DNA from: an uncultured Prevotellaceae bacterium
GTDB taxonomy: Bacteria > Bacteroidota > Bacteroidia > Bacteroidales > Bacteroidaceae
DNA length: 64,000 bases
Reading direction: 5' to 3'
NCBI GenBank assembly: GCA_946617675.1
Contig: CAMOKH010000097.1
Location: 1-64,000, forward strand
The translations under genes and the position numbers were made by a program. Shown here in pieces: positions 27,717-38,381 of the stretch (position 1 is the first letter of the stretch; each line of letters starts with the position of its first letter). The notes below the pieces were generated by a model. The model saw only the letters and a list, made by a program, of their open reading frames with translations, did no database searches and was not told the origin of the DNA.

Positions 27717-30593
27717 ATGAACGTAAAGCGACTACTGACACAGAGCATCCTCGCCATGATGGCCATGACCGCCACGGGGCAAGACTACTACGACTTGACT
27801 GATCACTACCTGACGAACGCCACGTTCGACAGCGAGTATGACTACGACCTCGGGCGCACAGGCAACGTGGCTGAGGAGATTCAGCCCGTGAACGGGTGGA
27901 CCAGTGACCACACGGCGAGTTACACCGTCGTGGGCGTCTATCAGGTGGGCACACCCATCACTTACAACGGCGCGTCGATACCCGCCACTAATGCCGACGG
28001 CCAGCAGGCCGGCGGCGTGCTCGCCCTCTCGACGGGGTGGGAGCAGGAACTGAGGCTCAACCAGACGGTGACGCTGCCCGCAGGCCAGTATAAGCTCACG
28101 GCAGCCTACTACAACGGCGACCCCGCGAAGACGGGGGGCACGAGTCTGCTGGCCTGGGTGCCACAGAGTGGCACACGGGTAGCGTCGCGGGTGACGTCGT
28201 TCGCCGTGGGCCAGTGGACGCTCGACGAGCTGACGTTCACGCTGACCGCCACGCGTACGGGCAAGGTGCAGATAGGTTTCAAGGCTGTAGCGGGCGGCTC
28301 GGCCAACTCGGCCAAGATTGCCGTCGACTACGTCAGGCTGCTGCGCCAGACGCCCTATAGCACCGACGAGCAGAGCATGACGGGCAGCACGCCCACGGTG
28401 ACCACCGACACGCGCTTCGTCCGCGGTGCGACGTGGGCCTTCGGCCGCATGACGGTGGCCGCCAACGGGGCAACCATCCGCGAGCAGGGCTTTTGCTACA
28501 GCAGCGCGACGGCCGAGCCGACCGTCAGCGACGGGCGCAGCACACGGGTGCTGTCGAACGGCGTCTACTGGCTGAAGCACCTGCAGCCCGCTACCAAGTA
28601 CTACATGCGGGCCTACGCCGTCACCACCGGCGGACAGGTGGGCTATGGCGATGTCGTCAGTTTCTACACCGTTCCCAAGGGTAACGTCACCTACTCGTAT
28701 AACAACGGCGGCGACGACGCGGCCAACGCCCGCATCACCAACGCGCTGAACGCGGCCTGCCACTACTTCAACAACATGACCTCGACCACCCGCCACTTCA
28801 ACGTAGGCTACAGCGCCGGCACCCCCACCGCCGACTGCAACTACCAGCAGCAGCCCTGGATCAACATCGGGGCGCAGGCGTCGTATCAGCAGACGGGCAC
28901 CTTCATGCACGAGATGCAGCACGGCATGGGCCTGCAGAACTACTCGACACAGTGGTCGAAGGCCAACCTGCGCTCAGGCAATGGTACGGGGCAGTGGACG
29001 GGCGACCGTGTGGCTGAGGCCCTCAACTTCTGGGACAACAACACGACGACCGTGCTCAACGGCGACAAGATACACATGTGGCCCTACGGCGTCAACGGCG
29101 CCAGCGAGGACAACAAGACGGTAGAGCTCTATCTGGCCAACGCCATGCTCTGCCAAGCCTTAGGCGAGGACGGCCTGGAGCATAATGAGACCCATTTCGC
29201 CGAGCCTTACTATGCCCTGAACCAGGAGGACGGCGTGAAGTACTACCTGAAGAGCGAGGCCGAGAGCCGCGGCCGTCTCACGGCGTTCCTCGTGGCCGAG
29301 GGCAGTACGCTGAAGTGGAAGGAAATGACGGCTACCGAGGCCGCCGCCGACGACCGCTCGGCGTGGTACATCACGTTCACGCCGCAGAATCAGTACTACC
29401 AGCTGCGCAATGCCGAGACGGGGCAATACCTCTCTTATGGCAGCAATGCCGTCCGCACGGCCACGGCCAGCGACGACTGGCACCTCATGCGGGGTAGGGT
29501 CGACGTCGACGGGCGCCGCGGCTACTGGATCATCCATCCCACCACGAACTGGACGCCGCCCTGTCTGCAGGCCAACGCCGGCGGAGCCACGGCGGCAGTG
29601 ACGTTCAGCATTGCCAACTCGGCCGAGACGCAGCGCTGGCTCATCATGACCGCCGACGAGGTGGAGCAGGTCGAGGCGCAGGCCATTGCCGCCCGCAAAG
29701 CCGGGCTCGAGCCCTATCGCCGTCTGCTCAGCGTGCCTCACGTAGAGGATGCCCGCCAGGCCGACGCTACGCTGCAGGCCGTGCTGGCCGACGTTGAGAG
29801 CCGCTTAGAGACGGCCGCCACGTCAGCCGAGGTGGCCGCCCTGTTGGCCGAGGCCAAGACGGCCGCCGTGGCCTTCGTGCGGAGCGCCACGCCCACAGCG
29901 CCCGACCAGCCCTTCGACATGACGTGGATGCTCGAAAACCCCACCGTCGGCGAGACCATCGACGGCTGGACGACCACGGAGAGCATCACCGACCTGAGGG
30001 AGCAGAGCGTGGAGTTCTACCAGAAGACGTTCGACTTCTCGCAGACCGTCGAGGGCCTTCCCGCCGGCAGCTACGGCTTCGGCGTGCAGGCTTTCCAGAG
30101 GCCGGGCTGGCCCGGGTCGTGCAGCGGTGTGGCCGTCGCCGCCAGCCTCTATGCCGGCGCGGCGTCGCAGCCCGTGGCCCACGCCCTGAGCGACGCCCAG
30201 ACGGGTCATGTCGGCGGCTCGGAGTCGGAGGTCGACGGCAAGTTCATACCCAACGACATGACTGCCGCGGCGCTCTACTTCGCCAAGGGCCTCTACACGA
30301 ACACGGTCGAGACCCAGCTCACGGCCGACGGCAAACCGCTGAAGGTGGGCATCCGCTCAACGTCGTCGGCCGACTTCTACTGGACCATCTTCCGCAACTT
30401 CAGCCTCAGCTTCCATGGCGGCCTGACGGGCGACGTCAACCGCGACGGCACGGTTGACGGGACCGACGTCGACGTGCTGGCCCACTACCTCACGGGCGTC
30501 ACGCCCGACGTCTTCGCCAGTAAGGCCGCCGACCTCGACGGCAACGGCGCGGTGGACATCGTCGACCTGACGCTACTGATAAAGAATCTATAA
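27717..30593 (+). CDS. Secreted HExxH metalloprotease with lectin-like modules and dockerin
   Basis: 958 residues, signal peptide to about 21. Order: jelly-roll module (25-215), FN3-like domain with CYSSATAEPTVSDG (225-320), a zincin domain with TFMHEMQHGMG (His about 398, HExxHxxG), a ricin-like module (QNQYYQLRNAETGQYLSYG, about 560-640), a helical spacer (650-725), a second jelly roll (735-900) and dockerin loops (GDVNRDGTVDGTDV, ADLDGNGAVDIVDL) at 904-958. The adjacent paralog at 30616 shares all but the first module and the dockerin. It probably cleaves protein or glycoprotein outside the cell while docked to a cohesin. The peptidase family is not certain. Confidence 0.75.
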   Translation: MNVKRLLTQSILAMMAMTATGQDYYDLTDHYLTNATFDSEYDYDLGRTGNVAEEIQPVNGWTSDHTASYTVVGVYQVGTPITYNGASIPATNADGQQAGGVLALSTGWEQELRLNQTVTLPAGQYKLTAAYYNGDPAKTGGTSLLAWVPQSGTRVASRVTSFAVGQWTLDELTFTLTATRTGKVQIGFKAVAGGSANSAKIAVDYVRLLRQTPYSTDEQSMTGSTPTVTTDTRFVRGATWAFGRMTVAANGATIREQGFCYSSATAEPTVSDGRSTRVLSNGVYWLKHLQPATKYYMRAYAVTTGGQVGYGDVVSFYTVPKGNVTYSYNNGGDDAANARITNALNAACHYFNNMTSTTRHFNVGYSAGTPTADCNYQQQPWINIGAQASYQQTGTFMHEMQHGMGLQNYSTQWSKANLRSGNGTGQWTGDRVAEALNFWDNNTTTVLNGDKIHMWPYGVNGASEDNKTVELYLANAMLCQALGEDGLEHNETHFAEPYYALNQEDGVKYYLKSEAESRGRLTAFLVAEGSTLKWKEMTATEAAADDRSAWYITFTPQNQYYQLRNAETGQYLSYGSNAVRTATASDDWHLMRGRVDVDGRRGYWIIHPTTNWTPPCLQANAGGATAAVTFSIANSAETQRWLIMTADEVEQVEAQAIAARKAGLEPYRRLLSVPHVEDARQADATLQAVLADVESRLETAATSAEVAALLAEAKTAAVAFVRSATPTAPDQPFDMTWMLENPTVGETIDGWTTTESITDLREQSVEFYQKTFDFSQTVEGLPAGSYGFGVQAFQRPGWPGSCSGVAVAASLYAGAASQPVAHALSDAQTGHVGGSESEVDGKFIPNDMTAAALYFAKGLYTNTVETQLTADGKPLKVGIRSTSSADFYWTIFRNFSLSFHGGLTGDVNRDGTVDGTDVDVLAHYLTGVTPDVFASKAADLDGNGAVDIVDLTLLIKNL

Positions 30594-30615
30594 AAAAACA
30601 ATATTATACACGACT

Positions 30616-32934
30616 ATGAAACTTAAAGCATTATTCGCTGCCGGCCTGGCGACCATGATGGCCCAGCAGGCGGTGGCACAGACACCGAAAGTAACTACTG
30701 ACACCCGTTTTGCACGCGGCGCCACGATGGCCTTCGGGCGCATCAAGGGGTCGGCCTCTGCCAATGGCGGCTCGGCCATCCAGAAGCGCGGTTTTTGTTT
30801 GAGTGAGACGACGGAGCCGACGGTCGATGACATCATCAGCACCAAGCAGCTCTCGAACAACGGCATCATCTACTACTTCACCGACCTGAAGCCCGCCACG
30901 AAGTACTACATGCGCGCCTACGCCACCAACAAGGACGGCGTGACGGGCTACGGCGACGTCATCAAGTTCTACACCCTGCCCATGGGCTCCATCAAGCTGT
31001 CGATGCGCGACGGCGGCGACGAGGCCACCTACAACCGCATCAAGACGGCCGCCGAGACCGCCGTGAACTGGTGGAACAACCTGACCGAGATGAAGGGCTT
31101 CAACCCGAGTGTGGGCTATGCTTCGGGAACGGCCACCGCCGACTGCTCGTATGGCGGCTGGATCCGCGTGGGGCCGAACACCTCCTACCAGCGCTGCGGC
31201 ACTATCATGCACGAGATGCTGCACGGCATCGGCGTCATTCCCTGGGCCGACACCGAGTGGAGCCGCCACAACCTGCGCTCGTCGGTCAATGGCGACGGCT
31301 ACGGCACCGGCTACTGGCTGGGCGACCGCGTGACCGAGGTGCTGACGTTCTGGGACAACAAAACGCAGCAGCTGAACGGCGACTACCAGCATATGTGGCC
31401 CTACGGCATCAACGGTGCTAACGAGGACAACGGCACCGACCTGCTCTACATCGGCAACTCACTGGTCTGCCAGGCCTTGGGTGAGGACGGCCTGCAGCAC
31501 ACGTCGTCGCTCTTTGCCGAGCCTTACTATGCCCTCAACCAAGAGGACACCATCAAGTACTACATCAAGAACGAGGCGCAGGACCGCGGGCTCTATACAT
31601 CCTTCCTGAAGCCCAACGCCAGCGGACAGCTGAAGTGGGTGGAAATGACGAGCACCGAGGCTGCCGGGAACGACAGCACGGCCTGGTACATCACCTTCAC
31701 CCCACAGAACCAGTACTACCAGCTGCGCAATGCTGCTACCGGCCAGTATATGACCTATAGCGGCGGCATCAAGACGGCCGCGAAGACGGCTCTGACGGCC
31801 AACGAGAACTGGCACCTGATGCGCGGTCGCGTCGATGTTGACGGGCAGCGCGGCTACTGGATCATCCACCCCGAGTCGAACTGGACGCCGAAGTGCCTGC
31901 AGGCCAATGCTAACGGCAACACGGCTCAGGCAACGTTCAACATTGCCAACACTGCCGAGGCGCAGCGCTGGCTCATCATGACCGCCGAGCAGACGAAGGC
32001 CGCCGAGGCGAAGGCCGTCGAGCTGATGCGCACACAGGTCGCTGAGGCCCTGAACCAGGTGAAGGCGCTGACCGAGGTGCCCCACACGTGTGCCGACGCC
32101 GCTACCGACGCCTCAGTGCAGCTCCAGCTGGGCTCGCTCGAGGAGCGCATGGCCGCCGCCGTGAGCACCACCGAACTGCAGTCCCTCAAGGACGAGGTGC
32201 GCCAGGCCGGCATCGGCTTCCTCGCCGCCGGCGTGACGCCCACGGACCTGTCGAACCCGTTCGACCTGACCTATCTGCTGGCGAACCCCACCATCGATGA
32301 GGGCACCGACGGCTGGTCGGGGGCTGCCACCGTCAACTACGGCTGCGGCGAGTTCTACGAGAAGACCTTCGACTTCAGCCAGACGGTCCGCGACCTGCCT
32401 CAGGGCACCTACGCCTTCTGCGTGCAGGGCTTCCAGCGCCCCGGCTCGACGACGGCGTCCTACCAGGACTACAAGGCCGGCAACAACCGCGTGAACGCCA
32501 TCCTCTATGCCGGCGCTAAGAGTCAGAAGCTGGCACATATCTGCGACACCATACTCAGCCGCAGGCTGAACAAGGGCAACGAGAGCGCCGTGACCAGCGG
32601 CAAGTACGTGCCCAACGACATGCAGTCGGCCAGTGCCTACTTCGAGCGCGGACTCTACGACAACCGCGTCCTGGGCACCGTCGGTACCGACGGCTCGCTC
32701 AAGGTGGGCGTCAAGTCGACCAACATGGCTACGGCCTACTGGGTCATCTTCGACAACTTCCGGCTCTACTACTACGGCAGCGCGACGGCCGACGAGGTGA
32801 CGGGCGTTGAGGGGGTCGCGATGGAATCGCAACAAACGAGGAAGGAGACGGTCTACGACCTGCAGGGACGTCGCGTTGCCAACCCCCAGCGCGGACTCTA
32901 TATCGTGAACGGAAAGAAAATCGTGATTAAGTAA
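30616..32934 (+). CDS. Secreted HExxH metalloprotease paralog with C-terminal sorting-type tail
   Basis: 772 residues, signal peptide to about 22. FN3-like domain (25-120), zincin core with TIMHEMLHGIG (His about 199), ricin-like module (QNQYYQLRNAATGQYMTYS), helical spacer and jelly roll in the same order as the upstream protein. It lacks the first jelly roll, and the dockerin is replaced by VYDLQGRRVANPQRGLYIV, a tail like those used for type IX secretion. Two paralogs with different C-terminal anchors suggest one is cell-attached or released and the other docks. It is 22 bp after the first protease gene and only 3 bp before ligA. Confidence 0.75.
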   Translation: MKLKALFAAGLATMMAQQAVAQTPKVTTDTRFARGATMAFGRIKGSASANGGSAIQKRGFCLSETTEPTVDDIISTKQLSNNGIIYYFTDLKPATKYYMRAYATNKDGVTGYGDVIKFYTLPMGSIKLSMRDGGDEATYNRIKTAAETAVNWWNNLTEMKGFNPSVGYASGTATADCSYGGWIRVGPNTSYQRCGTIMHEMLHGIGVIPWADTEWSRHNLRSSVNGDGYGTGYWLGDRVTEVLTFWDNKTQQLNGDYQHMWPYGINGANEDNGTDLLYIGNSLVCQALGEDGLQHTSSLFAEPYYALNQEDTIKYYIKNEAQDRGLYTSFLKPNASGQLKWVEMTSTEAAGNDSTAWYITFTPQNQYYQLRNAATGQYMTYSGGIKTAAKTALTANENWHLMRGRVDVDGQRGYWIIHPESNWTPKCLQANANGNTAQATFNIANTAEAQRWLIMTAEQTKAAEAKAVELMRTQVAEALNQVKALTEVPHTCADAATDASVQLQLGSLEERMAAAVSTTELQSLKDEVRQAGIGFLAAGVTPTDLSNPFDLTYLLANPTIDEGTDGWSGAATVNYGCGEFYEKTFDFSQTVRDLPQGTYAFCVQGFQRPGSTTASYQDYKAGNNRVNAILYAGAKSQKLAHICDTILSRRLNKGNESAVTSGKYVPNDMQSASAYFERGLYDNRVLGTVGTDGSLKVGVKSTNMATAYWVIFDNFRLYYYGSATADEVTGVEGVAMESQQTRKETVYDLQGRRVANPQRGLYIVNGKKIVIK

Positions 32935-34931
<1,997 letters not shown>

Positions 34932-34932
<1 letters not shown>

Positions 34933-35153
34933 TGAGAAATCTAAAGACTGTTATTATTGAGATTGACGGAGAGCGGCATCGCCTGGAGCCCGTAGACGAT
35001 GATGCGTTTATTTGCATTCCAGAGAAATGCTCCATGTACAAATGGTGTTATGAAGGCTATGGCAATGCCTATAAGAAATTGTGCGAAAAGTTCTTCAAAC
35101 GGACAAAGTACAAAAGCTATCATTTTGTTGATGAAGAAATAAAGCAATCATGA
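34932..35153 (+). CDS. Small hypothetical protein
   Basis: 73 residues (MRNLKTVIIEIDGERHRLEP...). No recognised domain; a short beta-strand start is followed by a Cys/Tyr/Trp-rich segment (CSMYKWCYEGYGNAYKKLCEKF) and a basic end. Its ATG overlaps the ligA stop by one base (TAATG) and its stop overlaps the next start (ATGA), so it is very likely translated. Clearly lower GC than ligA. Function unknown. Confidence 0.6.
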
Positions 35154-35839
35154 ACATCATCGTATCAAAGGAAATAGAACAGGTGTGCCCCGGATTCGTG
35201 GGGGCCGCCGTCGAGGCGCAGGTGGTTAACACGCCCTTCTGCGCCCCGCTCTGGGACGAAATACATGAGTGGGAGGAGCGCTTCCGACGCGAACTGACCA
35301 CTGAATCGCTGAAGGAACTGAGCGGCATTGCTGCCACGCGCGCCGTCTATAAGCGGTGCGGCAAGGATCCTTCGCGCTACCGTCCGGCCTCCGAACAACT
35401 CGTGCGCCGCATGCTGCAGGGCAAGGAACTCTACCAGATTGACACGCTCGTCGACCTGGTGAACCTCGCCTCTATCGCTTTCGGCTACAGCATCGGCGGC
35501 TTCGATGCCGACCACTTCGTCGGCGACACGCTGACGCTCGGTGTGGGCCGCGAGGGCGAGCCCTACGAGGGCATAGGCCGCGGCCAGCTGAACATTGCGG
35601 GGCTGCCCGTCTACCGCGACGCCCAGGGTGGGGTGGGCACCCCGACCAGCGACCACGAACGTACGAAGATGACGCTCGCGACGACACACCTCGTGGTGCT
35701 CATCAACGGCTACGACGGCGACGCCGCCCGCGTGCGCCAGAATGCTGAGTTCATCCAGGCGCTGACACGCCGGTACTGCCAGAGCGACGGGGGCACCGTC
35801 ACGCTATTTGGCCGTGATGTTCAGGCTGGCGGGCTTTAG
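35150..35839 (+). CDS. B3/4 domain protein (PheT-like tRNA-editing fold)
   Basis: 229 residues. The pattern RAVYKRCGKDPSRYRPASEQLVRR followed by LVDLVNLASI and GGFDADHF matches the stand-alone B3/B4 domain, which in the phenylalanyl-tRNA synthetase beta chain removes mischarged tyrosine. Free-standing versions may act on mischarged tRNA or free aminoacyl compounds; this is family-level inference. Last gene of the ligA unit. Its 3' end overlaps the convergent GH2 gene by 36 bp. Confidence 0.8.
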   Translation: MNIIVSKEIEQVCPGFVGAAVEAQVVNTPFCAPLWDEIHEWEERFRRELTTESLKELSGIAATRAVYKRCGKDPSRYRPASEQLVRRMLQGKELYQIDTLVDLVNLASIAFGYSIGGFDADHFVGDTLTLGVGREGEPYEGIGRGQLNIAGLPVYRDAQGGVGTPTSDHERTKMTLATTHLVVLINGYDGDAARVRQNAEFIQALTRRYCQSDGGTVTLFGRDVQAGGL

Positions 35840-38251
35840 CTGGCTGGCCGAGCACGAAAGGCTGAGCACGGCCGGGGTGCGGCCGCTCTGTATGAGCACC
35901 TGGGCCAGACCGTTGAAGGCGGGGATGCTGAACTCTCGGCAGTCAGCCTGGCGCGGGTGATCCTCGCCCAAGTAGGCTGGGTCGCCATTGCCGGCGCCGA
36001 GAATGCGGCCCTCGCCCTGGAGTGTCAGCGTCAGCTGTGGACAGGCGTCGGGGACGATGCGCCCACGGGCGTCCTGTACCTCGACGGTGACGACGCTCAG
36101 GTCGCGCCCGTCGGCCGTAATGGTCTGGCGGTCGGCCTTCATCACAATCTTTGCAGCAGGCTTTGTCGTCTCTATAGTCTCGGTGAGCAGTCGCTTGCCG
36201 TTCTTGTAGCCTGTGGCCACGACGCGGCCTGGCTGGTAGGTGGCCGTCCACTTCAGGTGGCCGCCCTTAGGCATCTGCTTGCGGCCCAGCCGCTTGCCGT
36301 TCACCGTCAGCTCTACCTCGTCGCAGTTGCTGTAGGCCCAGATTTCCACCTCCTCGCCCTCGTGGCCCTGCAGGTTCCAGTGGGGGAAGATGTGGAGCAC
36401 GGGCTCTTCCGTCCACCATGCCTTCAGATACCATGCCTCGTCCTTAGGGAATCCGCAGTAGTCGAGAATGCCGAACTCAGAATCGTGGGCAGGATAGCTG
36501 AGCGGGTTGGGCTCGCCGCGGTAGTCGAAGCCCGTCCAGTAGAACAGGCCGGCCGCCCAGGGGCGCTCGTCGTAGAACTTCCAGCCGCGCTCGATGACGT
36601 TCTCTATGTGGTGGTGGGTGGTGTCGCGGTTCATCGATACCATGTGGCCGGGCTTGTCGGCGCTGTTGAAGTAGACGCCGCGCGTGCCGCAGCCCGTGGT
36701 CTCCTCGGTGCCCACAATCTTCCAAGCGGGGTTGGCCTTCTTCCGGTTGTCAACGTCGTTCTGCACGATGTAGTTGAAGCCCACCACGTCGAGACCCTTG
36801 ATGAGCTCCGTGCCGCCGGCGTTGGCCACGGTGCTGGGGCGCGTGGGGTCGTAGAGGCGGGTGTACTCGCGCATGGCCTCGGCCACGCGGGTGCCCTGGA
36901 TGGTGTTCTCGAGTCCCCACTCCTCGTTGCCGTCGCTCCAGAGGATGATGCTGGGGTGGTTGCGGTCGCGCTTGATCATCCGCTCCAGCAGTCGCAGGTG
37001 CTCGTCGTTGATGCCCATGAGGCGGTTCTCGTCGATGACGAGCATGCCCTCGCGGTCGCAGATGTCGAGCAGTGCGGGCGTCATGGGGTTGTGCGAGGCG
37101 CGGTAGGCGTTGCAGCCCAGCTCCTTCAGCCGCTTGATGCGCCAGGCCTGCAGGGCGTCGGGGATGGCAGCCCCCACGCCGGCGTGGTCCTGGTGCATGT
37201 TGACGCCTTTCAGCTTCAGCGGCTGGCCGTTCAGCAGGAAGCCGCGGTCGGCCGTGAAGCTGATGTCGCGGATGCCCGTCGTCGTCTCGTAGACGTCGGT
37301 CACGCGGCCGTCGGCCTTGACCGTTGTCACCACCTTATATAAATAAGGGTCGGCCGTCGACCAGAGGTGGGGCTTGTTTAAGTGAAGAGTGAAAAGTGAA
37401 GAGTGAAGAGTTTGCTTCGCCTTCAAGGTGAGGGTCAAGGGGTTGGACTTGGCGACCTCCTGACCGTCAGCATCAAGCAGGCGGTGGTTGACTTCACACT
37501 GTTGCATGGTCAGTGAGTGGTTGCTGATGTCTGTCTCCACGTGGATGGTGGCCTCGGCATAGGGCGGCCTGAGCTCGGCCCAGACGAACGTGCCGAAGGG
37601 GGCCACGCTGACGTCGGCCGACTTCACGAGCCACACGTCGCGGTAGATGCCGGCACCCTCGTAGAACCAGCCCTCCTCGAGCGAGGCGTCGGCGCGCACG
37701 CAGATGAGGTTCTCGTCGCCATACTTGACGTAGGGCGTGATGTCGTAGACCTGGGTGGCATAGCCGCTGGGCTCAGTGCCCATGTAGAAGCCGTTGAACC
37801 ACACCTGGGCGTTGCGGAAGATGCCGTCGAAGCGCAGCATCAGCCGCTTGCCGAGGTCGTCGCGGCCGATGGTGAGCGTCTTGCGATACCAGCCGACGCT
37901 CGTGGCGGGATATTTGTAGCCCACGGTCTTGTAGCCGTGCGAGTGGCTGGCCTCGCGGGCGTAGGGCAGGGTGGTGACCCAGTCGTGAGGCAGGCGCACG
38001 GTCTGCCAGGCCGAGTCGTCGAACTTCTGGGCGTAGGGGCCCTCGTTGTGTATGGAGTTGGCCTTCGTCAGGTAGTTGAAGTACTCCGTGCCGCAGCCGA
38101 AGTCCTGCTTCGGGTCGGCGGCGTGGCCGAGTGCGAAGCGCCACCCCTCGTCGAGCAGCGTTGCCTGGCGCAGGTTCTGCGTGTTGGCTGTGATGGTGGC
38201 TGCGCAGGCCAGTAGTGATGCGAGCAGCCGGTGGGTCAGTGTCTTGTTCAT
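35804..38251 (-). CDS. Exported GH2 beta-galactosidase-type glycosidase
   Basis: 815 residues from the ATG at 38251 (signal peptide MNKTLTHRLLASLLACAATI). GH2 order: sugar-binding jelly roll (LPHDWVTTLPYA, VGWYRKTLTI), Ig-like sandwich, TIM barrel with MHQDHAGVGAAI, the acid/base Glu in SDGNEEWG and YWTGFDYRGEPNP, and C-terminal domains (about 650-815). It would act on beta-galactosides or beta-glucuronides in the periplasm. A four-unit heptamer array (37381-37408) lies in frame in the Ig-like domain and encodes LHSSLFTLHL. Promoter box at 38289-38296. No SusC/D neighbours, so not part of a standard utilisation locus here. Confidence 0.88.
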   Translation of the reverse strand: MNKTLTHRLLASLLACAATITANTQNLRQATLLDEGWRFALGHAADPKQDFGCGTEYFNYLTKANSIHNEGPYAQKFDDSAWQTVRLPHDWVTTLPYAREASHSHGYKTVGYKYPATSVGWYRKTLTIGRDDLGKRLMLRFDGIFRNAQVWFNGFYMGTEPSGYATQVYDITPYVKYGDENLICVRADASLEEGWFYEGAGIYRDVWLVKSADVSVAPFGTFVWAELRPPYAEATIHVETDISNHSLTMQQCEVNHRLLDADGQEVAKSNPLTLTLKAKQTLHSSLFTLHLNKPHLWSTADPYLYKVVTTVKADGRVTDVYETTTGIRDISFTADRGFLLNGQPLKLKGVNMHQDHAGVGAAIPDALQAWRIKRLKELGCNAYRASHNPMTPALLDICDREGMLVIDENRLMGINDEHLRLLERMIKRDRNHPSIILWSDGNEEWGLENTIQGTRVAEAMREYTRLYDPTRPSTVANAGGTELIKGLDVVGFNYIVQNDVDNRKKANPAWKIVGTEETTGCGTRGVYFNSADKPGHMVSMNRDTTHHHIENVIERGWKFYDERPWAAGLFYWTGFDYRGEPNPLSYPAHDSEFGILDYCGFPKDEAWYLKAWWTEEPVLHIFPHWNLQGHEGEEVEIWAYSNCDEVELTVNGKRLGRKQMPKGGHLKWTATYQPGRVVATGYKNGKRLLTETIETTKPAAKIVMKADRQTITADGRDLSVVTVEVQDARGRIVPDACPQLTLTLQGEGRILGAGNGDPAYLGEDHPRQADCREFSIPAFNGLAQVLIQSGRTPAVLSLSCSASQLKPASLNITAK
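37381..37408. repeat. Four-unit heptamer array inside the GH2 gene
   Basis: AGTGAAG, AGTGAAA, AGTGAAG, AGTGAAG (28 bp), read on the minus strand as part of LHSSLFTLHL at about residues 280-290. Confidence 0.85.
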
Positions 38252-38288
38252 AGGTCGTGTAGTGGGGTTCGTTTGTAGTTTACGGGTA

Positions 38289-38296
38289 CAAAGGTA
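38289..38296 (-). promoter_or_regulatory. -7 box for the GH2 gene
   Basis: Reads TACCTTTG on the minus strand, 37 bp before the start. Confidence 0.55.
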
Positions 38297-38350
38297 AGAC
38301 AATAACTCCAAAAACAATGCGACTTTCTTGTTTTTATTCTGTTTTTTTCG

Positions 38351-38358
38351 TATTTTTG
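38351..38358 (+). promoter_or_regulatory. -7 box for the ABC exporter operon
   Basis: TATTTTTG, 23 bp before the ATG at 38382, with a TTG about 21 bp upstream. Confidence 0.5.
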
Positions 38359-38381
38359 CACCAGAAAAGCTAAAACCAGAC

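Noticed and set aside
35957..37342. 461-residue open frame opposite the GH2 gene
   Set aside because: Antisense shadow; the GH2 frame carries the catalytic motifs and signal peptide.
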